From assembly GCF_008704535.1 (NCBI RefSeq), contig NZ_CP023701.1, forward strand, positions 3,722,501-3,786,500: DNA of 64,000 bases. The letters run 5' to 3'. Each line of letters begins with the position of its first letter. Within the stretch, counting starts at the first letter, position 1. Positions 1 through 7,537 of this stretch are shown in pieces. This stretch comes from Streptomyces subrutilus. Lineage in GTDB: Bacteria > Actinomycetota > Actinomycetes > Streptomycetales > Streptomycetaceae. The notes beneath the pieces were generated by a model. The model was not told where the DNA came from and did no database searches. It worked only from the letters and a program-made list of their open reading frames with translations. The position numbers and the translations under genes were made by a program.

Positions 1-194
1 TCCGGGGAGACCACGGCGTAGCCGGTCTGGATGGCGAACAGCCAGATGACGAAGACCGTGCACAGCCCCCAGACGACCCACGCCTCGACGCCGCCGATGG
101 TCTTGTGCGGGCCGTGCAGCATCCGGGCGCCGGGGTGTTTGCGGTACTCGACGTCCGGAGCGGACGCCGGGCCCTGCGGGGTGGCGGTGGCCAT
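1..194 (-). CDS. Membrane transporter, N-terminal part only (probable MFS)
   Basis: The gene starts at an ATG (192-194) and runs off the left edge, so only about 64 residues are visible. They begin MATATPQGPASAPDVEYRKH, then a soluble stretch and one strongly hydrophobic segment (VVWGLCTVFVIWLFAIQTGY) typical of the first membrane helix of a major facilitator transporter. It lies 29 bp downstream of the guanine deaminase gene on the same strand, so they probably form an operon. A purine or related nucleobase substrate would fit but is inference. The family call rests on the first helix and the context alone. Confidence 0.5.
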   Translation of the reverse strand, partial: MATATPQGPASAPDVEYRKHPGARMLHGPHKTIGGVEAWVVWGLCTVFVIWLFAIQTGYAVVSP

Positions 195-223
195 GGTGGC
201 TCTCCTCTGGTGGGCGGCGGCGG

Positions 224-1561
224 TCAGGCGGTGGAGGGCCCGGGGGCGGCGTCGCGGTCGTGGGCGAGGGCGCCGTTGACGTAGGTGGCGCGCACGGTCC
301 GGTCGTCCCCCATCACGGCCAGCACGAAGAGGAGCTCCTCGATGTCCCCGACGCGCGAGGTGCGCTGCGCCAGCAGCGGGGTGGCCCGGGGGTCGAGGAC
401 GACGAAGTCGGCTTCGTGGCCCGCTTCGAGCGAGCCCACCTGGTGGTCGATCCCCAGGGCCCGGGCGCCGCCGAGGGTGGCGAGGAAGAAGGCCTTGACC
501 GAATCCAGCGGGTAGTTGCACAGCTCGGCGACCTTGTAGGCCTCGTTCATGGTGGCCAGCAGGGAGAAGCTGGTGCCGGCGCCGATGTCGGTGCCCAGGC
601 CGACGTGGATCGGGTGCCGGCCGTCCTTGGCGTCGTGGACGTGGAACAGGCCGCTGCCCAGGAACAGGTTCGAGGTGGGGCAGTGCGAGATCGCCGTGCC
701 CGTCTCCGCGCACCGGTCGCGCTCACGGCGCGTGAGGTGGACGCCGTGGGCGAGGACGGCGCGGTGGCCGAGCAGGCCGTAGTGGTCGTAGACGTCGAGG
801 TAGCCGGCGCGGTCCGGGAACAGCGAACGCACCCAGGAGATCTCCCCGGTGTTCTCGGACACGTGCGTGTGGACCAGCGCGTCCGGGTGCTCGCGCCACA
901 GGGCCCCGGCCGCCTCCAGCTGCTCGGGGGTGCTGGTGGGGGCGAAGCGCGGGGTGATGGCGTAGAGGTTGCGGCCCTTGCCGTGCCAGCGCTCCAGGAG
1001 GGCCTTGGAGTCGTCGTAGCCGGAGCGGGCGGTGTCCAGCAGGGGCTCGGGGGCGTTGCGGTCCATCAGGACCTTGCCGCCCGCCATGCGCATGTCGCGC
1101 CGGGTGGCCTCCTCGAACAGGGCGTCGACCGAATCCGGGTAGACGGCGCAGAAGGTCAGCGCGGTGGTGGTGCCGTTGCGCAGCAGCTCGTCGCAGAAGG
1201 AGGAGGCCACCGTACGGGCGTATGCGGCGTCGGAGAAGCGCTGCTCCTCCACGAAGGTGTAGTGGTTGAGCCAGTCGATCAGCTGCGAGCCGAAGGCGGC
1301 GATGATGCCGGTCTGCACGTAGTGGACGTGCGTGTCGACGAACCCGGCGGTGATCACGTGGTCCGGGTAGTGGACGACCTCGGTTCCCGGCGGGATCAGG
1401 TGGCGCAGCGCGGCGTGGTCCCCCGCCGCGGTGATCAGCCCGTCCTGGCAGATCAGCAGTCCGTCGCTCTCGTGGACGAACGTCTCCTCGCGGCCCGCGA
1501 GGAAGGGGTCCCCCCGGAACCAGACGAGCGGGCCGCGCACCGCGGTAGCCGTCGATGACAT
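224..1561 (-). CDS. guaD: Guanine deaminase
   Basis: Predicted cytosolic zinc amidohydrolase that deaminates guanine to xanthine in purine salvage and degradation. The metal motif FVDTHVHYVQTG lies near residues 74-85 (H78, H80). Family motifs follow: a QLIDWLNHYTF-type segment, VHTHVSENTGEISWV, AHGVHLT, SHCPTSNLFLGSG and GLGTDIGAGTSFSLL, the last carrying the catalytic Asp. The 445-aa length is normal. I chose ATG 1559-1561 rather than the GTG two codons upstream because GGAGG lies 5 bases before the ATG, whereas the GTG falls inside that ribosome site. The transporter gene downstream may supply the substrate. Confidence 0.92.
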   Translation of the reverse strand: MSSTATAVRGPLVWFRGDPFLAGREETFVHESDGLLICQDGLITAAGDHAALRHLIPPGTEVVHYPDHVITAGFVDTHVHYVQTGIIAAFGSQLIDWLNHYTFVEEQRFSDAAYARTVASSFCDELLRNGTTTALTFCAVYPDSVDALFEEATRRDMRMAGGKVLMDRNAPEPLLDTARSGYDDSKALLERWHGKGRNLYAITPRFAPTSTPEQLEAAGALWREHPDALVHTHVSENTGEISWVRSLFPDRAGYLDVYDHYGLLGHRAVLAHGVHLTRRERDRCAETGTAISHCPTSNLFLGSGLFHVHDAKDGRHPIHVGLGTDIGAGTSFSLLATMNEAYKVAELCNYPLDSVKAFFLATLGGARALGIDHQVGSLEAGHEADFVVLDPRATPLLAQRTSRVGDIEELLFVLAVMGDDRTVRATYVNGALAHDRDAAPGPSTA

Positions 1562-1733
1562 CGCCACCTCCAGAGAAGGGCGCGCCGCCGTGGCGGAGCG
1601 CCCTCCCAGTCGACCGCGCGCCCCGCCGCGATGCCTGCCGGAGCTAGCCCGTTCGGGTGAGACCCGGGGGGCGGGGCGCAGGTCGCGCGGGGGCGAGGGG
1701 CGTGACGGCGGGGGCGGGGGCGGGGGCCCGGCG

Positions 1734-2534
1734 TCAGTGGAGGAAGGAGCGCAGGGAGGCGGTCAGGGCGGTGACGAAGGCGTCCTGGACGGCGGGCGGG
1801 AGCAGGTCCAGGGACAGGTACGGGTTCAGGTCCTCCAGCTCCACCAGCAGCAGCTCGCCCGAGGGCGCCCGGCAGGCGTCCACCCGCTGGATGCCGTGGT
1901 CCAGGGTGTTCCAGGCGATGAACGCGCGGGCGAAGTCGAGGTCCGCAGCGGTCGGCTCGTACGGCACGAGCTCCCAGCGGCGCGCCGGGTCCGGGGCGTA
2001 CAGGGCGTACTGGAAGGCGTCGTCGACGAAGTCGAACGACACCTCGTACGCGAAGTCGACGCGCGGCTGGACCAGGACCTCGCCCGCCGGGCCCTGGGGG
2101 TCCGCGGTGAAGACGAGGCCGATGGAGTCGGCGCCCTGCTTCGGCTTGACCGCGTACTCGGCCGCCCGGGGCAGCTCCGCGAGCCGGGCCGGGTCGTCGA
2201 TCGTCGGGATCACCGGGTAGCCGGCGGCGGTCAGGTCGAGGAGGTACTGCTTGCCCGCCATGTCGCCGCGGCCGCAGAGCGGGTTGTAGACGCGGGTCCC
2301 GGCCGCGAGCGCGGCGGCGCGGAAGGCGTCGTACGCCTCCTGGTAGTGCAGGACCGGGCCGCTGTTGCGGACGACCACCGCGTCGAACCCGGGCATCAGC
2401 GCGACGGCGTCCCGGGGGTGGCACAGGGCCAGCGGGAGGTGCTCGCGCAGCCGGGAGGTGAGGAATATGTCCTCGTCGCAGTAGCGGCGGCCGCGCGCCG
2501 GGTACGCCAGGTCGGTCACGTAGAGGAGAGGCAT
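1734..2534 (-). CDS. ATP-grasp-like protein
   Basis: A 266-aa soluble protein that resembles the central and C-terminal part of ATP-grasp ligases. A KQYLLDLTAAGYPVIPT segment corresponds to the entry to the ATP-grasp fold. EYAVKPKQGADSIG supplies a phosphate-loop lysine, and LVQPRVDFAYEVSFDFV and LVELEDLNPYLSLDLL resemble the metal-binding strands, with acidic residues and an Asn. The N-terminal RRYCDEDIFL segment is unfamiliar. No substrate can be named, and it is not obviously fused or coupled to a peptide-ligase gene. The next gene (LURP-one) is divergent, 32 bp away, so a shared promoter region is likely. The family call is by motif pattern only. Confidence 0.6.
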   Translation of the reverse strand: MPLLYVTDLAYPARGRRYCDEDIFLTSRLREHLPLALCHPRDAVALMPGFDAVVVRNSGPVLHYQEAYDAFRAAALAAGTRVYNPLCGRGDMAGKQYLLDLTAAGYPVIPTIDDPARLAELPRAAEYAVKPKQGADSIGLVFTADPQGPAGEVLVQPRVDFAYEVSFDFVDDAFQYALYAPDPARRWELVPYEPTAADLDFARAFIAWNTLDHGIQRVDACRAPSGELLLVELEDLNPYLSLDLLPPAVQDAFVTALTASLRSFLH

Positions 2535-2566
2535 GGCAGCAACCTATCGCGGGCACGGATGAGCGC

Positions 2567-3076
2567 ATGAAATACCTCGTACGGGACAAATTGCTGGCCA
2601 TCGGCGACGACTACTGGATCGAGGACGAGGACGGCCGGCACGCCTTCCTGGTCGACGGGAAGGCGCTGCGGCTCCGGGAGAAGCTGGAGCTCAAGGACCC
2701 GGACGGGCAGATCCTGATCACCCTGCGGGAGAAGCTGTTCGCCTTCCGCGACGCGATGACCCTGGAGCGGGACGAACGGCGGCTGGCCGTCATCCGCCGC
2801 AAGCGGTTCTCGCTGCTCCGCAACCACTTCCGCGTGACGCTGGTGGAGGGCACGGAGCTCGACGTCAGCGGCCGCGTCCTGGACCGGGAGTTCAAGGTCG
2901 AGTACGAGGGCGAGCTGCTGGCCCTGGTCTCGCGGCAGTGGTACCGGCTCCGGGAGACGTACGCGGTCGACGTGGTCCGGGAGGACGCGGACGCGGCCCT
3001 GCTGATCGCGGTGGCGGTGTGCGTGATCCGCATGGCGGAGAAGGAACGCGACGGCGACGGCGCCGACGAGCCGTAG
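2567..3076 (+). CDS. LURP-one-related (Tubby-like fold) protein
   Basis: A 169-aa protein made almost entirely of short alternating beta strands: MKYLVRDKLLAIGDDYWIED, then LVDGKALRLREKLELKDPDG and repeated G-x-L/V-L strands. It ends in a hydrophobic helix (AALLIAVAVCVIRMAEKE). This is the pattern of the LURP-one/Tubby-like C-terminal fold, whose bacterial members have no established biochemical role. The final hydrophobic helix would sit in the barrel centre, as in the family, and need not be a membrane span. Charged residues are dense (RREKLF, RRKRFSLLRN). Transcription is divergent from the ATP-grasp gene. Confidence 0.75.
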   Translation: MKYLVRDKLLAIGDDYWIEDEDGRHAFLVDGKALRLREKLELKDPDGQILITLREKLFAFRDAMTLERDERRLAVIRRKRFSLLRNHFRVTLVEGTELDVSGRVLDREFKVEYEGELLALVSRQWYRLRETYAVDVVREDADAALLIAVAVCVIRMAEKERDGDGADEP

Positions 3077-3144
3077 GCCCGCCGGGGCCGGCGGGGCGGG
3101 CGTGGCCGGGCGGCCGGCCCCGCTCCGCGTCCGCCGTTCGGTCG

Positions 3145-3924
3145 CTAGCCGTGCATGCGGCGGTCCTTCAGGGCCGGGAACTGGTCGCGGGTGTCCGGGA
3201 CCTTCGCCGGGTCCAGGTCCACCGTCAGCACGGCCTCGCCGGGCCCCGCCTCCGCCAGGACCTCGCCCCAGGGGTCCACCACCAGGCTGTGCCCGGCCTG
3301 CTCCACGCCCGCGTGGGTGCCGGCCAGCCCGCACGCCAGGACGTACGCCTGGTCCTCCACCGCGCGGGCCCGGTTCAGCAGCGTCCAGTGCGACCGGCGC
3401 CGTGCGGGCCAGCCCGCCGCGACCACCATCGTGGTGGCCCCGGCGTCCACCAGGCCGCGGAACAGCTCCGGGAAGCGCAGGTCGTAGCAGGTGGCGAGGC
3501 CCAGGGTCTGCTCGGGCAGGGCCACGGTGGTCAGGGAGTCGCCCGCGGCCATCAGCACCGCCTCGCCCTGGTCGAAGCCGAAGCGGTGGATCTTGCGGTA
3601 CGTGGCGGCCAGCTCGCCCTCCGGGGAGAGCACCAGCGCGGTGTTGTAGAGCGAGCCGTCGCCCGCGCGCTCCACCACCGAGCCCGCGTGCAGCCACACC
3701 CCGGCATCGCGCGCCGCCTTGGAGACGGCCTCGAAGGTCGGGCCGTCCAGCGGCTCCGCCTCGGTCTCGAACCGCTCGTAGGCGAAGGCCCCGACCGTCC
3801 ACAGCTCCGGCAGGACCACCAGGTCGGAGCCGGCCTGCTCCCTGACGAGATCGGCCACCCGGGAGCGCCGGGAGGCCACCGACTCACCATCATTCACCGC
3901 GATTTGGATCAGCGAGGCGCGCAC
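3145..3924 (-). CDS. Carbon-nitrogen hydrolase (nitrilase superfamily)
   Basis: A 259-aa cytosolic amidase of the nitrilase superfamily, which hydrolyses omega-amides or similar C-N bonds. The Glu-Lys-Cys triad is visible: E40 in VVLPELW, K111 in YRKIHRFGFD and C146 in LATCYDLRFPELFR. The final segment (PAKVPDTRDQFPALKDRR) is typical of the omega-amidase/NIT2-like branch. The exact substrate cannot be read from the sequence. The start is GTG at 3922-3924. The gene is divergent from the next one, with about 150 bp between them. Confidence 0.87.
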   Translation of the reverse strand: MRASLIQIAVNDGESVASRRSRVADLVREQAGSDLVVLPELWTVGAFAYERFETEAEPLDGPTFEAVSKAARDAGVWLHAGSVVERAGDGSLYNTALVLSPEGELAATYRKIHRFGFDQGEAVLMAAGDSLTTVALPEQTLGLATCYDLRFPELFRGLVDAGATTMVVAAGWPARRRSHWTLLNRARAVEDQAYVLACGLAGTHAGVEQAGHSLVVDPWGEVLAEAGPGEAVLTVDLDPAKVPDTRDQFPALKDRRMHG

Positions 3925-4073
3925 ACTACCACCGTCCTGGCATTCAAGCCGTCAACTCGGGCCTACGATCGTCACACGAAAGCACTGCCGGGGTGCTCAC
4001 CGGCAGCGTAGTTTTGGAAACCAAGCCCACACCTTCCACAACGCGCCACTGAACAGCACCGCGAGGGGTCCCG

Positions 4074-4898
4074 TTGACCGTCCATCCCAGCCTTCAGCCC
4101 TATGCCGACGCGTGGACGCATTCCATCGAGGCGATATCCGAGCTGGTCCTCCCGCTGCCGGAACGCGAGTGGAACCGGGCGACGCCGTGCCCGGGCTGGT
4201 CGGTCCGTGACGTCGTGTCACACATCATCGGCATCGAGTGCGAGCAGCTCGGCGACCCGCGCCCGATCCACACCGTGGCCCGGGACCTGCGGCACGTGGT
4301 GGACGAGTTCACCCGGTACATGGAAGTGCAGGTCGACGTACGGCGCCACCACACCGCGCCGGAGATGACCTCGGAGCTGGAGTACACGGTCATCCGGCGC
4401 ATGCGGCAGCTGCGCAACGAGAAGCGCGATCCGGGCGCCACCGTGCGCGGGCCGCTGGGCGAGCAGGTGACCCTGGAGGAGGCGCTGCGGCTGCGCGCCT
4501 TCGACGTGTGGATGCACGAGCAGGACCTGCGCCACGCGCTGGCCGCGCCGGGTAACTGGGACTCCCCGGGGGCGTACGTGGCCCGCGACGCCCTGCTGGC
4601 CGGGCTGCCGAAGGTGGTCGCGAAGAAGGCGGGCGCCCCGGCGAACTCGGCCGTCGTGCTGGACGTGCACGGCCCGCTGGAGTTCATGCGGACGGTACGG
4701 GTCGACGCGCAGGGCCGGGGCACCCTCGACAAGGCGCCCTCGCTGGGCCCGGCCGTGACGCTGGTGCTGGACTGGGAGACGTACGTCCGGCTGGCGGGGG
4801 GCCGGGTGCGGGCGCACGCGGTCGCCGACCGGGTCAAGGTGGAGGGCGACCCGGAGCTGGCGGAGGCGATCCTGACGCAGTTCGCCGTCACCCCGTAG
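4074..4898 (+). CDS. Maleylpyruvate isomerase family mycothiol-dependent protein
   Basis: A 274-aa protein with an N-terminal DinB-like mycothiol-binding domain. WNRATPCPGWSVRDVVSHIIGIE (about residues 33-55) contains the first metal-ligand His. EALRLRAFDVWMHEQDLRHAL (about residues 140-160) carries the remaining conserved His/Glu region. The C-terminal part matches the sterol-carrier-like domain common in this family. Members use mycothiol, the actinobacterial thiol, for isomerisation or thiol transfer; the substrate is unknown. I chose a TTG start because GAGGGG lies 7 bases upstream and the conserved N terminus begins there. Confidence 0.82.
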   Translation: MTVHPSLQPYADAWTHSIEAISELVLPLPEREWNRATPCPGWSVRDVVSHIIGIECEQLGDPRPIHTVARDLRHVVDEFTRYMEVQVDVRRHHTAPEMTSELEYTVIRRMRQLRNEKRDPGATVRGPLGEQVTLEEALRLRAFDVWMHEQDLRHALAAPGNWDSPGAYVARDALLAGLPKVVAKKAGAPANSAVVLDVHGPLEFMRTVRVDAQGRGTLDKAPSLGPAVTLVLDWETYVRLAGGRVRAHAVADRVKVEGDPELAEAILTQFAVTP

Positions 4899-4996
4899 CC
4901 GCCCGGACCCCGCCCGGCCCGCACCCGCGACACCCGCACCGCCCGCGACATCCGCAACCGCCCGCACCACCTTCGCCGTCCGCACGCGCCGGGTCC

Positions 4997-6442
4997 TCAG
5001 GCCGAGGCCGGTTCGGGGGCCGGGGCGGTGGGGCCGCTCGGGGCGGGGGAGGCCGCGTGCGGCTCCCGGAGCCGCTCCCGTTCGCGTTCCCGGGCCAGGG
5101 CGCGCGGGCGCAGCCGCAGGATCTGGGTGAGGCCCAGCACCTCCAGGAAGAACACCGTGGAGAAGGCGATGCGGTAGTTGTCGCCGGTGGCGTCGAGCAG
5201 CACGCCCACCGCGAGCAGGGTGGTCATGGACGCGAGGAAGCCGCCCATGTTCGTGATGCCGGACGCGGTGCCCTGGCGTTCCGCCGGGTTGGCCGGGCGG
5301 GCGAAGTCGAAGCCGATCATCGAGGCGGGCCCGCAGCTGCCCAGCACCAGGCAGAGCGTGACGAGCAGCCACATCGGCGCCCGGTCCCCCGGGTAGGCCA
5401 GCACCGAGGCCCACAGCAGGGCGGTCACCGCGACGGTGCCCAGCGCCAGCGGGATCCGCGCCGACTGCCGGCGGCCGACGACCTGCCCGTAGACCAGTCC
5501 GAGCGCCATGTTCGAGGCGACCACGAGGGTCAGCAGCCCGCCCGCGGTGGTGCGCGACAGCCCCTGCGCCTCGACCAGGAACGGCATCCCCCACAGCAGC
5601 AGGAAGACCATCGCCGGGAACTGCGTGGTGAAGTGCACCCACAGGCCGAGCCGGGTGCCGGGCTCCCGCCAGGACTCGGCGATCTGCCGCCGTACGAAGC
5701 CCCCGGAAGCCCCGGGCCCGCCGGCCGTCCCGGCCGCCGCGGCCGCCCCGGCCCCGGGCTCCGACGCGGACGCCGAGGCGGGCGCGGGCGCGGCTTCGGG
5801 TGTCGGCACGGGTACGGGTGCGGCGGTCACCGGGCCGTGGCCCTCGGGGTGGTCGCGCAGGAACAGCACCAGCGGGACGAGCACGACGAGCCCGGCCACC
5901 GCGCTGCCGGCGAAGGCCGGCACCCAGCCGACCCCGTGCAGGACGGGCGCCAGCACCAGCGTGGAGACGAGGTTGCCGGCCATGCCGACCAGCCCGGCGA
6001 GCTGCGCCATCAGCGGCCCGCGCCGGGCCGGGAACCAGCGCGTGCCCAGCCGGAGCACGGAGATGAAGGTCATGGCGTCGCCGCAGCCCAGCAGGGCGCG
6101 GGCGGCCAGCGCCATCCCGTAGGACGGGGACAGCGCGAAACCGAGCTGGCCGGCCGTGAACAGGACGGCGCCCAGCGTCAGCACCTTCTTGGTGCCGAGC
6201 CGGTCCACCATCAGGCCGACGGGTATCTGCATGCCCGCGTAGACCAGCAGCTGGAGGAGGGAGAAGGCGGCCAGCGCGGAGGCGTTGACGTGGAAGCGGT
6301 CGGCGGCGTCGAGCCCGGCCACGCCCAGACTGGTCCGGAAGATCACCGCGACGAAGTAGACGGCCACGCCGATCGACCACACGGCGACGGCCCTGCGCCC
6401 GCCCGGCGGGTCCTTCACCACCGCATGCGCACCGGCGCTCAT
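4997..6442 (-). CDS. MFS transporter
   Basis: A 481-aa integral membrane protein with about 12 hydrophobic helices and typical MFS loop motifs (GLMVDRLGTKKVLTLGA after helix 2, matching the G-x-x-x-D-R-x-G-R/K-K signature). Its central loop is long and Ala/Pro-rich (about residues 205-250). The ATG start (6440-6442) overlaps the stop of the GntR gene by 4 bases, so the two are co-translated and the regulator probably controls the transporter. Sequence features suggest import of a small organic acid or sugar acid, as with other GntR/FCD-linked MFS proteins, but the substrate is not shown. Confidence 0.88.
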   Translation of the reverse strand: MSAGAHAVVKDPPGGRRAVAVWSIGVAVYFVAVIFRTSLGVAGLDAADRFHVNASALAAFSLLQLLVYAGMQIPVGLMVDRLGTKKVLTLGAVLFTAGQLGFALSPSYGMALAARALLGCGDAMTFISVLRLGTRWFPARRGPLMAQLAGLVGMAGNLVSTLVLAPVLHGVGWVPAFAGSAVAGLVVLVPLVLFLRDHPEGHGPVTAAPVPVPTPEAAPAPASASASEPGAGAAAAAGTAGGPGASGGFVRRQIAESWREPGTRLGLWVHFTTQFPAMVFLLLWGMPFLVEAQGLSRTTAGGLLTLVVASNMALGLVYGQVVGRRQSARIPLALGTVAVTALLWASVLAYPGDRAPMWLLVTLCLVLGSCGPASMIGFDFARPANPAERQGTASGITNMGGFLASMTTLLAVGVLLDATGDNYRIAFSTVFFLEVLGLTQILRLRPRALARERERERLREPHAASPAPSGPTAPAPEPASA

Positions 6443-7089
6443 CGGCCCGCTCCGCGCACCAGCGCCTCGACCCGGCCGATGTGGCCGCGTACGGCGGCGG
6501 CCGCGGTGTCCGCGTCACCGGCCCGCAGCGCGGCCAGGATCTCGGCGTGCTCGGCGAGCGTGCGCTCCACCCGGTCGGGGTGCGCGTGCAGCAGGGCCAC
6601 GCCCATCCGCAGCTGCCGGTCGCGCAGCTGGTCGTAGAGCCGGCACAGGATCTGGTTCCCGGCGCTGCGCACGATCTCCGCGTGGAAGCCGCGGTCGGCG
6701 GCCATCATCGCGGCGAGGTCGCCCGCCTCGGCGTGCCGGCGCTGCTCGGCGACCAGCCCGGCGAGCCGGTCCAGCAGTCCGGGCGGCGCCGGGACGGCCC
6801 GGCGGACGGTGAACTCCTCGACCAGCAGCCGGGTTTCGAGCACGTCGGTGATCTCCTGCGCGGACACCGCGAGGACCAGCGCGCCCTTCTTCGGGTACAG
6901 CCTCAGCAGCCCCTCGGTCTCCAGGCGCAGCAGCGCCTCGCGGACCGGGGTGCGCGAGACCCCGACGGCCTCGGCGAGTTCGCCCTCGGTGAGGAGGGTG
7001 CCGCCTTCGTAGCGCCGGTCGAGCACGCCGTGCTTGACGTGCCGGTAGACGCGGTCGGCGGCGGTGAGGGTGGTACTGGCGGACGGCAT
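6439..7089 (-). CDS. GntR family regulator (FadR/FCD subfamily)
   Basis: A 216-aa DNA-binding repressor-type protein. The winged helix (residues about 5-70) contains LTEGELAEAVGVSRTPVREALLRLETEGLL. The C-terminal FCD domain carries ligand/metal-type residues (DRGFHAEIVRSAGNQIL and LAEHAEILAALRAGD). I chose ATG 7087-7089; a GTG ten codons upstream would give 226 aa, but neither has a clear ribosome site. The upstream DNA is AT-rich for this genome (TATGTTGTATCTATG), which fits a promoter or autoregulatory operator. It is co-translated with the MFS gene and probably senses the carboxylate carried by that transporter (inference). Confidence 0.88.
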   Translation of the reverse strand: MPSASTTLTAADRVYRHVKHGVLDRRYEGGTLLTEGELAEAVGVSRTPVREALLRLETEGLLRLYPKKGALVLAVSAQEITDVLETRLLVEEFTVRRAVPAPPGLLDRLAGLVAEQRRHAEAGDLAAMMAADRGFHAEIVRSAGNQILCRLYDQLRDRQLRMGVALLHAHPDRVERTLAEHAEILAALRAGDADTAAAAVRGHIGRVEALVRGAGR

Positions 7090-7158
7090 GCGCACAGCAT
7101 AGATACAACATAGGTGCACGTCTGACCGCGTCCAGGATGTGGAACGGACGGCGCGGCC

Positions 7159-7512
7159 TCAGCGGCCGGGCGGCCCGCCATCGGGGGCCGGCGGGCCGGT
7201 CCCCACCTCCACGTCGAGCACGAACTCGTCGTACGGGGCCTCCTGCGGGTAGGCCGGCCGGACCTGCGCGAAGCGGATGCGGGCCCGGCCGCCGCCGGGC
7301 GCGCGCCCCCGCACGACGTACGCCCGCTCCACCACGGCCCCCGGGAGGGCCTCCGCCGCGCCCGTCCCGCGCGGCGCGGGCTGCTCCTCCACCCTCACGA
7401 CGTCCGCGTCGCCCGTCACCTGCCAGGTCCACACGTACCCGCGCGCCCCCCGCCCGGCGAGCCGCAGCTCGTACGGCTCCCCGGGATCGAGCGCGATGCT
7501 CCGTACCTCCAC
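7159..7512 (-). CDS. Chagasin-type cysteine protease inhibitor (I42-like)
   Basis: A 117-aa small beta protein without a signal peptide. Three loops match the chagasin/I42 layout: GARGYVWTW (residues 22-30, equivalent to the NPTTGYxW loop), RAPGGGRARIRF (70-81, the glycine loop) and QVRPAYP (83-89, the RPW-type loop). In the family these loops insert into the active-site cleft of papain-like proteases. It starts (GTG) 25 bp after the stop of a papain-like protease gene on the same strand, so it is very likely that enzyme's dedicated inhibitor. The canonical Thr-Thr-Gly and Trp residues are not all preserved, so the family call is good but not certain. Confidence 0.72.
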   Translation of the reverse strand: MEVRSIALDPGEPYELRLAGRGARGYVWTWQVTGDADVVRVEEQPAPRGTGAAEALPGAVVERAYVVRGRAPGGGRARIRFAQVRPAYPQEAPYDEFVLDVEVGTGPPAPDGGPPGR

Positions 7513-7537
7513 CTGGTGCCCCGTTCTCCGCGGTCCG

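Noticed and set aside
260-1558. Long open frames on the strand opposite guaD and, similarly, opposite bkd, moeA, paa and YcaO genes
   Set aside because: High-GC third positions keep opposite frames open; these translations are Arg/Gly/Val-rich, without domains or ribosome sites, and the genes on the other strand have clear family motifs.
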